Source: Pseudoponticoccus marisrubri | GTDB taxonomy: Bacteria; Pseudomonadota; Alphaproteobacteria; Rhodobacterales; Rhodobacteraceae | Assembly: GCF_001482405.1 (NCBI RefSeq) | Contig: NZ_LPXO01000001.1 | Span: forward strand, 62,001 to 126,000 | DNA length: 64,000 nucleotides | Direction of reading: 5' to 3' | Shown: piece after piece, positions 27,709 to 37,683 of the stretch | How the letters are laid out: the number at the start of each line of letters is the position of its first letter | Position numbering within the stretch: the stretch's first letter is position 1 | Made by a program: the position numbers and the translations under genes | Notes under the pieces: generated by a model | The model's input: only the letters and a program-made list of their open reading frames with translations | Told to the model about the DNA's origin: nothing | Database searches by the model: none

Positions 27709-29487
27709 TCACAAGGGCCAGATGACCGGGATCAGCAGCGCGGCGAGGAGCCCGACGCTCAGGTTCAGCGGCAGCCCCACTTTGAGGAAATCCGAGAACC
27801 GGTAGCCGCCCGGCCCGTAGACCAGCGTGTTGGTCTGGTAGCCGATCGGGGTGGCGAAGCTGCAGGAGGCGGCGACCATGACAGCCACCACCAGCGGGCG
27901 CGGATCGACACCGATCGCCGCGGCGAGGCTGACCGCGATCGGCGTGACGACGACTGCCACCGCGTTGTTGCTGACCGTCTCGGTCAGAAGGCTGGTCATC
28001 AGGTAGACCGCCCAGACCAGCACGGCCGGCGGCAGCCCCGCCATCCACGGCGCGAGGCCCGAGACGATCAGTTCCACCGCGCCTGAGGCTTCGAGCGCCG
28101 CGCCGATGGCCAGCATCGCGAAGATCAGCGCCAGAAGGCGCCCCTCGACATAGGAGAAGGCCTCGTCCGCGTCGATGCAGCGTGACAGCAGCACCACCGC
28201 CACGGCGATCACGGCCAGCGGCAGGATCGGCGCCACGCCGAGCGCAGAAAGCAGTACGATCGCCGCCAGCGCGCCCAGGGCCACCGGCGCGTGGCCGCGG
28301 CGGAACGCCTTGGCCGAGGGGTGCGATACATCGACGAGGTTCATCTCCTCGGCGAGGCGCTGGATGTCGTCGGGGCTGCCCTCGAGCAGCAGCGTGTCGC
28401 CCACGCGCACCACCAGCTCGTCCAGCTGGCGGCCGATATTCTGGTTCCGCCGGTGCACCGCCAGCGGGTAGACGCCGAAGCGCCGCCGCAGCCTGAGCGC
28501 GCCCAGCGACCGGCCCACCATCTTGCAGCCCGGCGAGATCAGCACCTCGACGGTGGTGGTCTCGCGCGCCGAGACCTGGTCGACCCGTTTCAGCGACTTG
28601 TTGCGCTGCAGCGAGAGCAGTTCGGTCATGCGCGTGCGCAGCACCACGCGGTCACCCACCTGCAGCACCACGTCCTTGAGGTTGCGGCGCAGGGATTCGT
28701 CGCCCCGGATCACGTCGATCAGGCGCACACCCTCGCGCTTGAAAAGCTGCACGCTCAGCACCTCGCGCCCGATCAGGTTGCTGTCGGGGGGGATCACGGC
28801 CTCGGTGAAGAACTTCATGCGCGAACGGTCCGAGAGCATGCCGGCCATCGAGCTGCGCTCGGGCAGCAGGAAGCGCCCCACGAGGAAGAGATACAGCATC
28901 CCCCAGGCGACCAGCACCACCGCCAGCGGCGTGACCTCGAAGATGGTGAAGGGCTCCAGCCCCTGCGTGCGCGCCACCCCGTCGACCAGCAGGTTGGTCG
29001 AGGTGCCGATCAGCGTGGTCGTGCCGCCCAGGATCGCGGCATAGCTGAGCGGGATCAGCAGCTTGGAGGGCGCCACGCCAAGCGCCTTGGCGATCTGCAC
29101 GAAGACCGGCAGCATGACCACGACCACGGGCGTGTTGTTCATGAAGGCCGAGGCCACGATGACCACGGCAAGGATCGCGGCCATGGCCACGCGCGGCCGG
29201 CGCATCACCTCGGATTGGGCGTAGCGGGTGAAGGCGTCCAGCGCGCCGGTGCGCACCAGCGCCCCCATGACGAGGAACATCGCGGCGATGGTCCAGGGCG
29301 CGGGGTTCGACAGCACCTGCAACGCGGCGTCATACGGCAGCACGCCCAGCAGCAGCAGCGCGGCGACGCCGCCGATCGCCGTCACCTCGGTCGGATAGGT
29401 CTCGCGGATGAAGAGCGCGAACATGGCGATGACGACGGCGATGGCCGCCGCCGCCTGGCCGGTCTGGCTCAGTTCGATCCAATGCAT
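27709..29487 (-). CDS. SLC13 family permease with two TrkA-C domains
   Basis: The 592-residue membrane protein has an N-terminal block of helices including AILAVVIVASAFMNNTPVVVVMLPVF and GGTTTLIGTSTNLLVDG. Two cytoplasmic TrkA-C (RCK_C) domains follow at about residues 200-370, then a second helix block (LLTETVSNNAVAVVVTPIAVSLA, SFATPIGYQTNTLVYGPGGY). This is the SLC13/CitT-like sodium:anion symporter arrangement, often for sulfate or dicarboxylates. ATG 29487 begins just before the first helix; upstream codons have no better start. Confidence 0.92.
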   Translation of the reverse strand: MHWIELSQTGQAAAAIAVVIAMFALFIRETYPTEVTAIGGVAALLLLGVLPYDAALQVLSNPAPWTIAAMFLVMGALVRTGALDAFTRYAQSEVMRRPRVAMAAILAVVIVASAFMNNTPVVVVMLPVFVQIAKALGVAPSKLLIPLSYAAILGGTTTLIGTSTNLLVDGVARTQGLEPFTIFEVTPLAVVLVAWGMLYLFLVGRFLLPERSSMAGMLSDRSRMKFFTEAVIPPDSNLIGREVLSVQLFKREGVRLIDVIRGDESLRRNLKDVVLQVGDRVVLRTRMTELLSLQRNKSLKRVDQVSARETTTVEVLISPGCKMVGRSLGALRLRRRFGVYPLAVHRRNQNIGRQLDELVVRVGDTLLLEGSPDDIQRLAEEMNLVDVSHPSAKAFRRGHAPVALGALAAIVLLSALGVAPILPLAVIAVAVVLLSRCIDADEAFSYVEGRLLALIFAMLAIGAALEASGAVELIVSGLAPWMAGLPPAVLVWAVYLMTSLLTETVSNNAVAVVVTPIAVSLAAAIGVDPRPLVVAVMVAASCSFATPIGYQTNTLVYGPGGYRFSDFLKVGLPLNLSVGLLAALLIPVIWPL

Positions 29488-29614
29488 CAGGTCTGGTGTC
29501 CGCTCGTTTTCAACCCGCCGCAGTCTGACCGAGCCGCGCGCCGGGGACAAGCGCACCCGGATGCCGGCGCGCCGCTGTGACGCAAATGCTGCAACGCCGC
29601 AAAGCCGGGCCGGG

Positions 29615-30526
29615 TCAGGCCCGGCCCCGCGCGCGGGGCAGCGGCAGGCCCGGCGGGCGCGGCTGCACCAGCGCCACGCCGCACATCATGACGGCAAGCG
29701 CGCTCCAGAACCAGCCGCTATAGGCCTCGCCCAGGAACAGCATGGCCCAGCAGACCCCGAACAGCGTCACCAGATAGCTGACCTGCGCGGCAAAGACCGA
29801 CCCGGCGCGCGAGACCAGCCAGACATAGCCCGTGTACGCCCCGGCATGCAGCAGCGCGCTGGCCAGCACCGCGGCATCGGGGGCCCCCCAGGGCGGGCGC
29901 GGATCGATGAATTGCCCCGAGACCAGCGCCAGCGGCAGGCTCAGCGCCATGCCCACCACCGAGGCGCCGGCCAGCACCTGCACCGGGTCCAGCCCCTGGG
30001 TGCCCCAGCGCGCCACCACGTTGCCCTCGAGCGCGTAGCAGGCCGAGGCGATCAGCGCGACGAAGATCCAGAACGTGTCGGTGCCGCGCGGCAGCCCGGC
30101 CTCGGGCAGCACCAGAAGCCCCACCCCGGCAAAGCCCAGCGCCAGCCCGGCCAGCCGGGCCAGGCCGAACCGGTCCATCCCCAGAAACAGCGCGATGGGC
30201 AGCGCAAAGAGCGGCACCGAGCTCAGCAGCATCGACAGCACGCCCGAGGGCAGGAATACCGCCGCCTGGTAGCCCGCGATTCCCGGCAGGACCGAGCCGA
30301 TCACCGCGATCACGAAATAGAGCCGCAGGCACGGGCCCCGCCAAGGCAGCCCCCGCCCGCGCAGCAGCAGGACGGCGCCGAGGATCGCGCCGACCAGCGC
30401 GGTCTGCCAGAAGATCAGCCCGAAATGGCGATACCCGTCCGAGACGGCGATCTTGGCCAGCGGCTGGGTGCCGCCCCAGGCGGCGCCGATCACGACCAGC
30501 GCCAGGAACGGCACGACGCGGATCAC
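29615..30526 (-). CDS. DMT superfamily (EamA) transporter
   Basis: The 303-residue protein has ten helices in two EamA repeats (VVPFLALVVIGAAWGGTQPLAKIAVSDGYRHFG at the start). The substrate is unknown. The start is GTG, overlapping the stop of the upstream YmdB-like gene by four bases (GTGA), so the two are translationally coupled. The C-terminus is short and basic. Confidence 0.9.
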   Translation of the reverse strand: MIRVVPFLALVVIGAAWGGTQPLAKIAVSDGYRHFGLIFWQTALVGAILGAVLLLRGRGLPWRGPCLRLYFVIAVIGSVLPGIAGYQAAVFLPSGVLSMLLSSVPLFALPIALFLGMDRFGLARLAGLALGFAGVGLLVLPEAGLPRGTDTFWIFVALIASACYALEGNVVARWGTQGLDPVQVLAGASVVGMALSLPLALVSGQFIDPRPPWGAPDAAVLASALLHAGAYTGYVWLVSRAGSVFAAQVSYLVTLFGVCWAMLFLGEAYSGWFWSALAVMMCGVALVQPRPPGLPLPRARGRA

Positions 30527-31329
30527 GGGCCGGACTGCGCCAGCCGCCCGCCCTCGCGGATCATGGTGATCGCCTTTGCCTTGCCCGTGGCGTCATCGGT
30601 CTCGACCAGTACGCCCGACAGGGTCGCCGCGCCCAGGGCCGGCTGGAAGCGGGTCTTGGACATGCCGGTGACGAAACGGCGCATGGGCTCGGCCTTGTCC
30701 ATGCCGATGACCGAATCGTAATCGCCGCACATGCCCGCATCGCTCAGGTAGCCCGTGCCGCCCGGCAGGATCTGCGCATCGGCGGTGGGCACATGGGTAT
30801 GGGTGCCCACGACAAGGCTCGCCCGACCGTCGCAGAAATGGCCCATGCCCATCTTCTCGCTGGTCGCCTCGCAATGCATGTCCACCAGCACCGCCTGCGC
30901 CTGACCGGCCAGCCGCCGCAGGCTGTCATCGATGGCCGAGAACGGATCGTCGAAGGCGCGCTTCATGAAGACCTGCCCCAGCACCTGGGCCACCAGCACC
31001 TTGCGGCCGCGGCGGTCCTTGAACAGCGCGGCGCCCCGGCCCGGCGCCTGCTTGGCAAAGTTCAGCGGCCGCAGGATGCGCGGCTCGGACTCTATGAAGC
31101 TCAGCATCTCCTTCTGGTCGAAGGCATGATCGCCCAGCGTCACCACGTCGGCGCCGCTGTCCAGCAGCAGCCGGGCGTGATCGCCGGTCAGCCCCGCACC
31201 GTTCGACGCGTTCTCGCCATTCACCACGGCCAGGTCCACCGACCAGCGTTCGCGCAAGCCGGGCAGCCGCTCCGCGATGGCCTGCCGGCCGGCCCGGCCC
31301 ATCACGTCACCAAGAAAGAGAAGTCGCAT
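30523..31329 (-). CDS. YmdB-like metallophosphoesterase (TIGR00282 family)
   Basis: The 268-residue protein has the dimetal phosphoesterase core: FLGDVMGRAGR, VVNGENASNGAGL, VVTLGDHAFDQKEM, and VDMHCEATSEKMGMG with THTHVPTAD. Relatives hydrolyse 2',3'-cyclic nucleotides and influence RNA turnover. No strong ribosome binding site lies before ATG 31329; an in-frame GTG four codons upstream is the alternative. It is coupled to the EamA gene. Confidence 0.93.
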   Translation of the reverse strand: MRLLFLGDVMGRAGRQAIAERLPGLRERWSVDLAVVNGENASNGAGLTGDHARLLLDSGADVVTLGDHAFDQKEMLSFIESEPRILRPLNFAKQAPGRGAALFKDRRGRKVLVAQVLGQVFMKRAFDDPFSAIDDSLRRLAGQAQAVLVDMHCEATSEKMGMGHFCDGRASLVVGTHTHVPTADAQILPGGTGYLSDAGMCGDYDSVIGMDKAEPMRRFVTGMSKTRFQPALGAATLSGVLVETDDATGKAKAITMIREGGRLAQSGP

Positions 31330-31440
31330 GAGGAGCACCGTTAATTTGCGGTGGGACAAAAGCAAAGCCCGAATCGGGCTGCGGGCCGCGGGACGGCGGG
31401 CGGGGCGATCTGCGCCAGCAGGAGCGCCGTCCCGGCGGCC

Positions 31441-32213
31441 TCACCGGCACGCCATGGCGCGGGCGATGGCGTCAGGGCTGTAGCGCCCCAGGCGCCGTGC
31501 CGTCAGCCCGTTCTCGGCCAGCCGCAGCGCGTACAGGTCGCGCCAGTCGCCGCCGGCCAGCACCATCTCGGGCCCGGTCCCGCAGGCGCGGATGCCACCC
31601 TCGATGTAATCCCAGCCGATCCGGTGGTTGGAATAGCCCGGCGCGGCGGCGACCTCGTCCAGCCGCGCCGCGCCCGGGCCCTCGGGCAGGTAGCGCCAGA
31701 CACGCAAGGTCCGGGCCAGGTGCGGGCGGTCGACATAGGCCAGCTCCGCCCGCCCGTCCCCGTCCAGGTCGGCGGCGCCCAGCGGGGCCAGCCAGCGGAA
31801 GCGCGTGCCGATCCAGGGCGTCGCCGTGATCGGGCGCAGATCGTCCCCGACCAGCCCCCAGATGGCCAGCCGCGCGCCCCGCGCGGCATGGCTCTCGACA
31901 ACGACCACCTCGGGCGCACCATCGCCATCGAGATCCGCCAGCCGCGGCGCGAGGTCTTCAAAGACGCGCTCTTCCCCGAGCCGCGCCGACAGTACGCGCC
32001 CATCCGTCAACCGCACCACCAGCTGCGCCCATTCCACATCGTCGCCCAGCACGCCATGCGGGTAGCGCGTGGTCGGCCCATCATAGCGCGCGGTGTCGAT
32101 CTGCTGGGCCGCGGCAGCCCCGGCCAGCCACAGGCCCGCCAGCAGCCCCGCGCCGCGGGCCATCCGTCGCCAGAGGCGCGCGGGCCGTCGCGGCGCCGCG
32201 ACGCCGCCGGGCA

Positions 32214-32214
<1 letters not shown>
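31441..32214 (-). CDS. Exported FG-GAP/VCBS-type repeat protein
   Basis: The 257-residue protein has a hydrophobic leader after a basic N-terminus (RMARGAGLLAGLWLAGAAAAQ). The mature part contains two calcium-binding FG-GAP-like motifs, LADLDGDGAPEVVVVE and AADLDGDGRAELAYVD. This suggests a secreted beta-propeller protein of unknown partner. Its ATG shares one base with the ferredoxin stop (TGATG), an unusual coupling for an exported protein and a cytoplasmic ferredoxin. Confidence 0.8.
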
Positions 32215-32678
<464 letters not shown>

Positions 32679-32680
32679 CT

Positions 32681-33028
32681 ATGCGACACCCGCCCGTCTG
32701 GCCCCGCCCGCCTGCCGCCCTGACCGCCGAACAGCTGGCCCGCCCTCCCTCTGGCGCGCGGGTGACCGTGGCCGGGCTGGTGATCCTGCGCCAGCGCCCC
32801 GGCACGGCCAAGGGGGTGATCTTCCTCACGCTCGAGGACGAGACCGGCGTGGTCAACGTGATCGTCTGGCGCAAGCTCTACGAACGCTTCCGCCGCGCCG
32901 TGATCGCCGGGCGGATGCTGCGCGTGACCGGCCGGGTGCAGCGCGAAAGCGGCGTCACCCACGTGATCTCGGAAGAGATCGAGGACATCTCGCACCTGCT
33001 CGACACGCTGCTCGCCCCGGCGGATTGA
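32681..33028 (+). CDS. Stand-alone OB-fold protein matching the C-terminal domain of error-prone polymerase DnaE2
   Basis: The 115-residue protein has the OB-fold tail of DnaE2: RVTVAGLVILRQRPGTAKGVIFLTLEDETGVVNVIVWRKLYERFRR, then RGRVQ-type GRVQRESGVTHVISEEIEDISHLL. The polymerase, PHP and finger domains are absent, and no imuA or imuB is nearby. The reading frame is intact and of normal composition. ATG 32681 follows the LexA box immediately; an in-frame TTG at 32645 would put the box inside the gene. It is either a functional SOS-induced OB protein or the remains of a deleted imuA-imuB-dnaE2 operon. Confidence 0.8.
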   Translation: MRHPPVWPRPPAALTAEQLARPPSGARVTVAGLVILRQRPGTAKGVIFLTLEDETGVVNVIVWRKLYERFRRAVIAGRMLRVTGRVQRESGVTHVISEEIEDISHLLDTLLAPAD

Positions 33029-33030
33029 GC

Positions 33031-33051
33031 CTGCCGGGCCACGCCCGGCAG
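33031..33051. terminator. Hairpin after the OB-fold gene
   Basis: A perfect 9-bp stem, CTGCCGGGC against GCCCGGCAG, with a 3-base loop starts two bases after the stop codon. No T-run follows, so intrinsic termination is uncertain. Confidence 0.45.
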
Positions 33052-33135
33052 CGCCCCGCCGCAGCGGACCTTTCCACAGGCGCGAAAAACCGCTATATTG
33101 CCTGCAACGAAGGCACGAAAGAGGCCCGAGCAGTC

Positions 33136-33666
33136 ATGTCCCGTTTCCCAGCCCTGCTCTGCGCAGCGGCGATCGTCGGCGCCTGTGGCGCGCGCGCTCC
33201 CATGCCGGACGCGCCGGCCAGCCGTGCCGCGTTCCAACCCGGTCCGCCGCCGCTCTCCGAGCCCACCGCCGACGGCACCTGCCGCGCGCGCGAGGCCACG
33301 CCGGCCGTCTACGAACATGTCATGGGCGAGGTGCAGGTCGTGCAGGCCGAGATCGCCGAGGACGGCACCGTGCTGCGCGCCCCGGTCTACCGCCGCGCGC
33401 CCGTGCCGCGCATCGTGCGCCCCCGCGGCGAATTCACCTTCGAGGCCCCCTGCCCCGAGGTGATGACGCAGGAATTCATCGCCTCGGTACAGCGCGCATT
33501 GGCGGCCCGCGGCTATTTCGCCGGCAACGTGAACGGGCAGCTCGACGCCCCCACCGCGACGGCCATCGGAAAGTACCAGACCGAGCGCGGGCTCGAGAGC
33601 GACCAGCTCAGCCTCGAGACGGCGCGCGCGCTGGGGCTGATCGCGGTGGAACTGCCCCAAGGCTGA
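33136..33666 (+). CDS. Putative lipoprotein with peptidoglycan-binding domain
   Basis: The 176-residue protein has a leader ending in a possible lipobox (AAIVGAC, Cys at about 17). A C-terminal PG_binding_1 helix bundle follows (VQRALAARGYFAGNVNGQLDAPTATAIGKYQTERGLESDQLSLETARALGL). It probably sits in the periplasm bound to the cell wall. A promoter-like TATATT lies upstream at about 33,093. The middle region has no assigned domain. Confidence 0.85.
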   Translation: MSRFPALLCAAAIVGACGARAPMPDAPASRAAFQPGPPPLSEPTADGTCRAREATPAVYEHVMGEVQVVQAEIAEDGTVLRAPVYRRAPVPRIVRPRGEFTFEAPCPEVMTQEFIASVQRALAARGYFAGNVNGQLDAPTATAIGKYQTERGLESDQLSLETARALGLIAVELPQG

Positions 33667-33691
33667 GCGCCCGGGCACAAGGGAGACGGCC

Positions 33692-34495
33692 ATGGCAGGG
33701 TCAGGCATCGGCATCATCGGCGGCACCGGCCAGCTTGGCCGGGCCATCGCCGCGTCCTGGCTCAACAGCGGCGCGGTCCAGCCCGAAGAGCTTTGGCTGG
33801 TCAATCGTAGCGGCACCGCGCCGGGCTTCGAACATTACCCCGAGATCAACGTCACCACCGACCGCGACGCCATGCTGGCCGCCTGCGACACGGTGCTGCT
33901 CTGCCTGCCGCCCGACGCCGCGCGCGGCATGAAGGCCATCGCCCCCGACCGGCTGGTCCTGTCGGTCATGGCGGGCATCGGGCGCGACGAGCTGACCAGG
34001 CTCTCTGCCAGCCCGCGCGTGGTGCGCGCCATGTCCAGCCCCGCCGCCGAGCGTCACCTTGCCTATTCGCCCTGGATCGCGACCGCTGCGGTGACCGAGG
34101 CGGACCGCGCCTGCGTGACCCGGCTACTCGGCGCCTGCGGCCTGACCGACGAGATCGAGGACGAGGACCAGATCGACCATTTCACCGCGATGACCGGGCC
34201 CGTGCCGGGCTTCGTCGCCTTCTTTGCCGCCGCCATGACCGATCACGCGATCCGCATGGGCATCGCCCCCGAGATCGCCGACCGTGCCATGCGCCAGCTC
34301 TTCCTCGGCAGCGGCCAGATGCTGTCCCGCGACACGCGCTCTGCGCAGGAGCACGTGGACGAGATGATCGCCTATGCCGGCACCACGGCCGAGGGGCTGC
34401 GCAGCCTTCAGGGCTCGCCCTTGGCCGAGGCACTCTCGACCGCGCTTGGCGCCGCTGCCGCCAAGGCCGCCCGGATCGGCCGGAACGAGGGCTGA
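33692..34495 (+). CDS. Pyrroline-5-carboxylate reductase-like protein
   Basis: The 267-residue protein has an N-terminal Rossmann fold (GIGIIGGTGQLGRAIAASW), a middle VVRAMSSPAAERH where ProC has its RxMPN block, and the C-terminal dimer domain (FTAMTGPVPGFVAFFAAAMTDHAIRMG). ProC makes proline from pyrroline-5-carboxylate. The altered active-site blocks mean the true substrate may differ, so no gene symbol is given. AGGGAGA upstream supports the ATG. Confidence 0.82.
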   Translation: MAGSGIGIIGGTGQLGRAIAASWLNSGAVQPEELWLVNRSGTAPGFEHYPEINVTTDRDAMLAACDTVLLCLPPDAARGMKAIAPDRLVLSVMAGIGRDELTRLSASPRVVRAMSSPAAERHLAYSPWIATAAVTEADRACVTRLLGACGLTDEIEDEDQIDHFTAMTGPVPGFVAFFAAAMTDHAIRMGIAPEIADRAMRQLFLGSGQMLSRDTRSAQEHVDEMIAYAGTTAEGLRSLQGSPLAEALSTALGAAAAKAARIGRNEG

Positions 34496-34527
34496 ACCCC
34501 TTACCTCCCGAAGAACCCCCGCAAACG

Positions 34528-34554
34528 AAAAAGGGCGACGCCGCAGCGCCGCCC
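34528..34554 (-). terminator. Rho-independent terminator of the degP-like gene
   Basis: On the minus strand, GGGCGGCG pairs with CGTCGCCC (one G-U) and is followed by TTTTT. It is placed about 25 bases after the protease stop codon. Confidence 0.75.
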
Positions 34555-34577
34555 CTCTCCGGTCCTGTCGAAACCGA

Positions 34578-36044
34578 TCAGCCTTCGTCGAGGCTCAGCG
34601 CCACGAAGCGCGGGTCGCCACCACGGCGCACCAGCAGCAGCAGCGACTTGCGGCCCTCCTCACGCGCCTCGGCCACGCGGGTCTCGAGATCCTCGACACT
34701 GCGCACCGGGCTCTGGCCCGCCTCGGTGATCACGTCACCGGCGCGCATACCCTTCTCATAGGCTTCCGAGACCGGGTCCACATCCATCACGGCAAGGCCT
34801 TCCATGCCCTCGGGCAGGTCCAGCTCGCCGCGGATCTCGTCGGTCAGCGGGTTCAGGGTCAGCCCGAGCTGGTCGAACTGCGAGGGCGCGTCCTCGGGGC
34901 CGGTGGCGGCGGCCGGCACGGCGGTCTCGTTCTCTTCGCGACGGCCCAGCGTCACGCGCAGCGTCTCGCGCGTGCCGTCCCGGTTGACCACGACGCGCAC
35001 GGTCTTGCCCACGGGCGCATTGCCCACGATGCGCACCAGCTGGCGCGTGTCCTCGACCGCGACGCCGTCAAAGCTGACGATCACGTCACCCGCCAGCATG
35101 CCGGCATCCTTGGCCGGACCATCCGGCACGTCCGAGACCAGCGCGCCCTCGGCGGAGTCGAGCCCCAGCGCCTCGGCCACGTCATCGGTCACGTCCTGGA
35201 TGCGCACGCCCAGCCAGCCGCGGCGAGTCTCGCCGAATTCCTTCAGCTGGTCGACCACCTTGGTCACGACATTGGACGCCATCGAGAAGCCGATGCCGAT
35301 CGAGCCGCCATTGGGCGACAGGATCGCGGTGTTCACGCCGATCACCTCGCCGTTCATGTTGAACAGCGGGCCGCCCGAGTTGCCGCGGTTGATCGCCGCG
35401 TCGGTCTGGATGTAGTCGTCATAGGTGCCCGAGAGCGCCCGGTTACGGGCCGAGACGATACCGGCCGAGACCGAGAAGCCCTGCCCCAGCGGGTTGCCCA
35501 TGGCCATCACCCAGTCGCCCACGCGGGCGGTGTCGCTGTCGCCGAAGGGCACGAAGGCCAGCGGCTCGTCCGCATCGACCTTGAGCAGCGCGATATCGGT
35601 GTTGGGATCGGTGCCCACCAGCTCGGCCGGCAGCTCGAAGCCCTCGAAGAACTCGACCAGGATCTCGTCGGCGCCCTCGATCACGTGGTTGTTGGTGACC
35701 ACGTAGCCATCCTCGGAGATCACGAAGCCCGAGCCCAGCGCCGAGGAGCGGCGCGGACGGTTGGGCTGGCCGCGATCCTGGAATTCACGGAAGAAATCCT
35801 CGAAGGGCGAGCCTTCGGGAACGATGCCGCGCGGCCCGCCCCGGCCGGCGACGGTGGTCGAGGTGGTGATGTTCACCACCGAGGGGCTGATGCGCTCGGC
35901 CAGCTCGGCAAAGCTCTCCGGCGCGCCGCGCGCCTGCGCCATCAGCGATTGCGATACGATCAGGACCATGGACAACGTCGTCAGCCAGAAAAGGCGCAAC
36001 GGCGAAGCCTGATCCCGTGTCAGAGCGAGGGATTGCGGTTTCAA
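34578..36044 (-). CDS. Do/HtrA family periplasmic serine endopeptidase
   Basis: The 488-residue protein has a leader (LFWLTTLSMVLIVSQSLMAQA), a trypsin-like domain with His120 (TNNHV), Asp150 (DPNTDIALLKVD) and Ser223 (GNSGGPLF), and two PDZ domains. DegP/MucD proteins degrade misfolded envelope proteins. It is the last gene of the hflK-hflC-DUF2065-degP group but is separated by a 350-base gap containing a hairpin repeat, so it probably has its own promoter. Confidence 0.94.
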   Translation of the reverse strand: MKPQSLALTRDQASPLRLFWLTTLSMVLIVSQSLMAQARGAPESFAELAERISPSVVNITTSTTVAGRGGPRGIVPEGSPFEDFFREFQDRGQPNRPRRSSALGSGFVISEDGYVVTNNHVIEGADEILVEFFEGFELPAELVGTDPNTDIALLKVDADEPLAFVPFGDSDTARVGDWVMAMGNPLGQGFSVSAGIVSARNRALSGTYDDYIQTDAAINRGNSGGPLFNMNGEVIGVNTAILSPNGGSIGIGFSMASNVVTKVVDQLKEFGETRRGWLGVRIQDVTDDVAEALGLDSAEGALVSDVPDGPAKDAGMLAGDVIVSFDGVAVEDTRQLVRIVGNAPVGKTVRVVVNRDGTRETLRVTLGRREENETAVPAAATGPEDAPSQFDQLGLTLNPLTDEIRGELDLPEGMEGLAVMDVDPVSEAYEKGMRAGDVITEAGQSPVRSVEDLETRVAEAREEGRKSLLLLVRRGGDPRFVALSLDEG

Positions 36045-36253
36045 TTGGATCTCCTTGTCTCTGCCAGCCAGCAGCCCGAAATGCGGGCTGCCGCCTGCCT
36101 CCTGCTGTCTGTCAGTGTGTCAAACATAGGTGCGCGCGCGCAACACCAAAGGCGGCAATTCTGCTTCTCACGGGACCGTGACTGGATTGACCGGAACTTT
36201 CTTGAACCGTGCGCGGCTGTCCGCCGACACCGCCAGCGGCGCCGTCCGATTCC
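36045..36253. other. Upstream region of the degP-like gene
   Basis: No gene is supported. Together with the hairpin repeat (36254-36315) it forms a 352-base gap before the DUF2065 gene stop at 36397. It should contain the degP promoter. No further structure is seen. Confidence 0.5.
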
Positions 36254-36315
36254 GAGTATTTTCGGAAAGATGAAAGGCTGGTCGCACCCTCACTTTCATC
36301 TTTCCACAAATACTC
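36254..36315. repeat. Dispersed hairpin repeat, copy 2
   Basis: The left arm, 36254-36276, is identical over 23 bases to copy 1. The right arm, 36293-36315 (CTTTCATCTTTC then CACAAATACTC), is near-identical, and the spacer is 16 unrelated bases. Conserved arms with unlike loops suggest a mobile or selected structural element rather than chance. Confidence 0.85.
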
Positions 36316-36396
36316 AATGCTCTCTTGCCGCCTGAGAAAGGCGCGGGGCACGGCGCGCGACCGCCCCGCTCGCCGGTTCCCACGGTTCTGGCCAGC

Positions 36397-36588
36397 TCAC
36401 GCCTTGGCGAACCAATGCAGGATCAGCCCGGTGACCAATGTGAGCAGGCCGAGATTGCGACGCATCTCGATGGGCATGGCGCGAAGCGCCTCGAGCAGGC
36501 GCTCCACAAGCGAAGGGGCCAGTGCATAGACCAGCCCCTCGATGACGAGGACCAATGCAATCCCCGTCAGTATCTCCGACCCGGTCAA
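36397..36588 (-). CDS. DUF2065 family small membrane protein
   Basis: The 63-residue protein has two hydrophobic segments (ILTGIALVLVIEGLVYALAP and NLGLLTLVTGLILHWFA) and the DUF2065 pattern. The family is usually encoded directly after hflC and its role is unknown. Its TTG start overlaps the hflC stop by four bases (TTGA). Confidence 0.9.
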   Translation of the reverse strand: MTGSEILTGIALVLVIEGLVYALAPSLVERLLEALRAMPIEMRRNLGLLTLVTGLILHWFAKA

Positions 36589-37682
36589 TTGTCCGCGGGC
36601 GCGGTGTCGTCGGCGTCGGGCGTCGTGGCGTCCTGATCCACCGTGTCAGCGCCGGGATCGGTCGCCTCGGGGGCGGGCTCGATCACCGCGTCGGGCACGG
36701 TATCCTCGGGCGCCGTCACCTCGGCCTCGGTCTCCTGCGCCGATTGCGCATCGGGCAGGTCCACCGGCGGCAGCTGGCCGGCGGCGACATTGCCGGCGAA
36801 GGTGCCCTCGGGCGCGGTCTCGGACTTGAAGTACTCGAAGAACTGGCTGTCCGGCGTCATCACCATGGTCGAGTTGCCGCCGCGGAGCGATTGCTCGTAG
36901 GCTTGCAGCGACCGGTAGAAGGCGAAGAACTCCGGATCCGCCCCGTAGGCGCGCGCGAAGATGTTGTTGCGCTCGGCATCGGCCTCGCCTCGGATCACGT
37001 TGGCTTCGCGGTCGGCCTCGGAGAGGGTCTCGACCACGGTCCGGTCGGCCAGGGCGCGCACCCGCTGGGCGGCCTCGTTACCGCGGGCGATCTCGTCGGC
37101 GGCCTCGCGTTCACGCTCGGCCCGCATCCGGGCAAAGGTCGCCTCGAGGTTCTGGGCCGGCAGGTTGGTCTGTTTCAGCCGCACGTCGACCACGTCGAGC
37201 CCCAGCGACTGGGCCTCTTCGCGGGCGCTGTCGCGGATGCGGATCATCAGGTCGCGGCGATCCTCCGACAGGATGCGGTCCGAGGTCACCTGGTCGGCAC
37301 CCAGCACTTCGCGGATCTGGGCGTTCAGGATGCCCGAGAGCCGGTCCTCGGCGACGCGGATGCCACCCACGCCCACGGCCTGCCGGAACTGCACCACGTC
37401 GGCGATGCGGTAGCGGGCGAAGGCGTCGACCACCAGGCGGCGGTCATCGGAGGGCGTGACCTCGATGGTCTCGGTGTCCAGCGACAGGATGCGGTCGTCG
37501 TAGCGGACCACTTCCTGGATGAGCGGGATCTTGAAGGCGAGCCCGGGCTCTTCCTCGACGGCCCGGATCTGGCCGAATTGCAGCACCAGCGCCTTCTCGC
37601 GCTCGTCCACGACGAAGATCGAGGAGAGCAGCACGACGATGGCCACCACGAAGACCGGCAGAAGGTAAGTCGTCTTGCGCAT
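36585..37682 (-). CDS. hflC: HflC, FtsH protease modulator
   Basis: The 365-residue protein has an N-terminal membrane anchor (TTYLLPVFVVAIVVLLSSIFVVDEREKALVLQFG) followed by a band-7/SPFH domain and coiled coil. The last 80 residues are an acidic low-complexity tail longer than in E. coli HflC. HflC forms a complex with HflK that encloses FtsH on the periplasmic side. It starts two bases after the hflK stop. Confidence 0.95.
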   Translation of the reverse strand: MRKTTYLLPVFVVAIVVLLSSIFVVDEREKALVLQFGQIRAVEEEPGLAFKIPLIQEVVRYDDRILSLDTETIEVTPSDDRRLVVDAFARYRIADVVQFRQAVGVGGIRVAEDRLSGILNAQIREVLGADQVTSDRILSEDRRDLMIRIRDSAREEAQSLGLDVVDVRLKQTNLPAQNLEATFARMRAEREREAADEIARGNEAAQRVRALADRTVVETLSEADREANVIRGEADAERNNIFARAYGADPEFFAFYRSLQAYEQSLRGGNSTMVMTPDSQFFEYFKSETAPEGTFAGNVAAGQLPPVDLPDAQSAQETEAEVTAPEDTVPDAVIEPAPEATDPGADTVDQDATTPDADDTAPADN

Positions 37683-37683
37683 A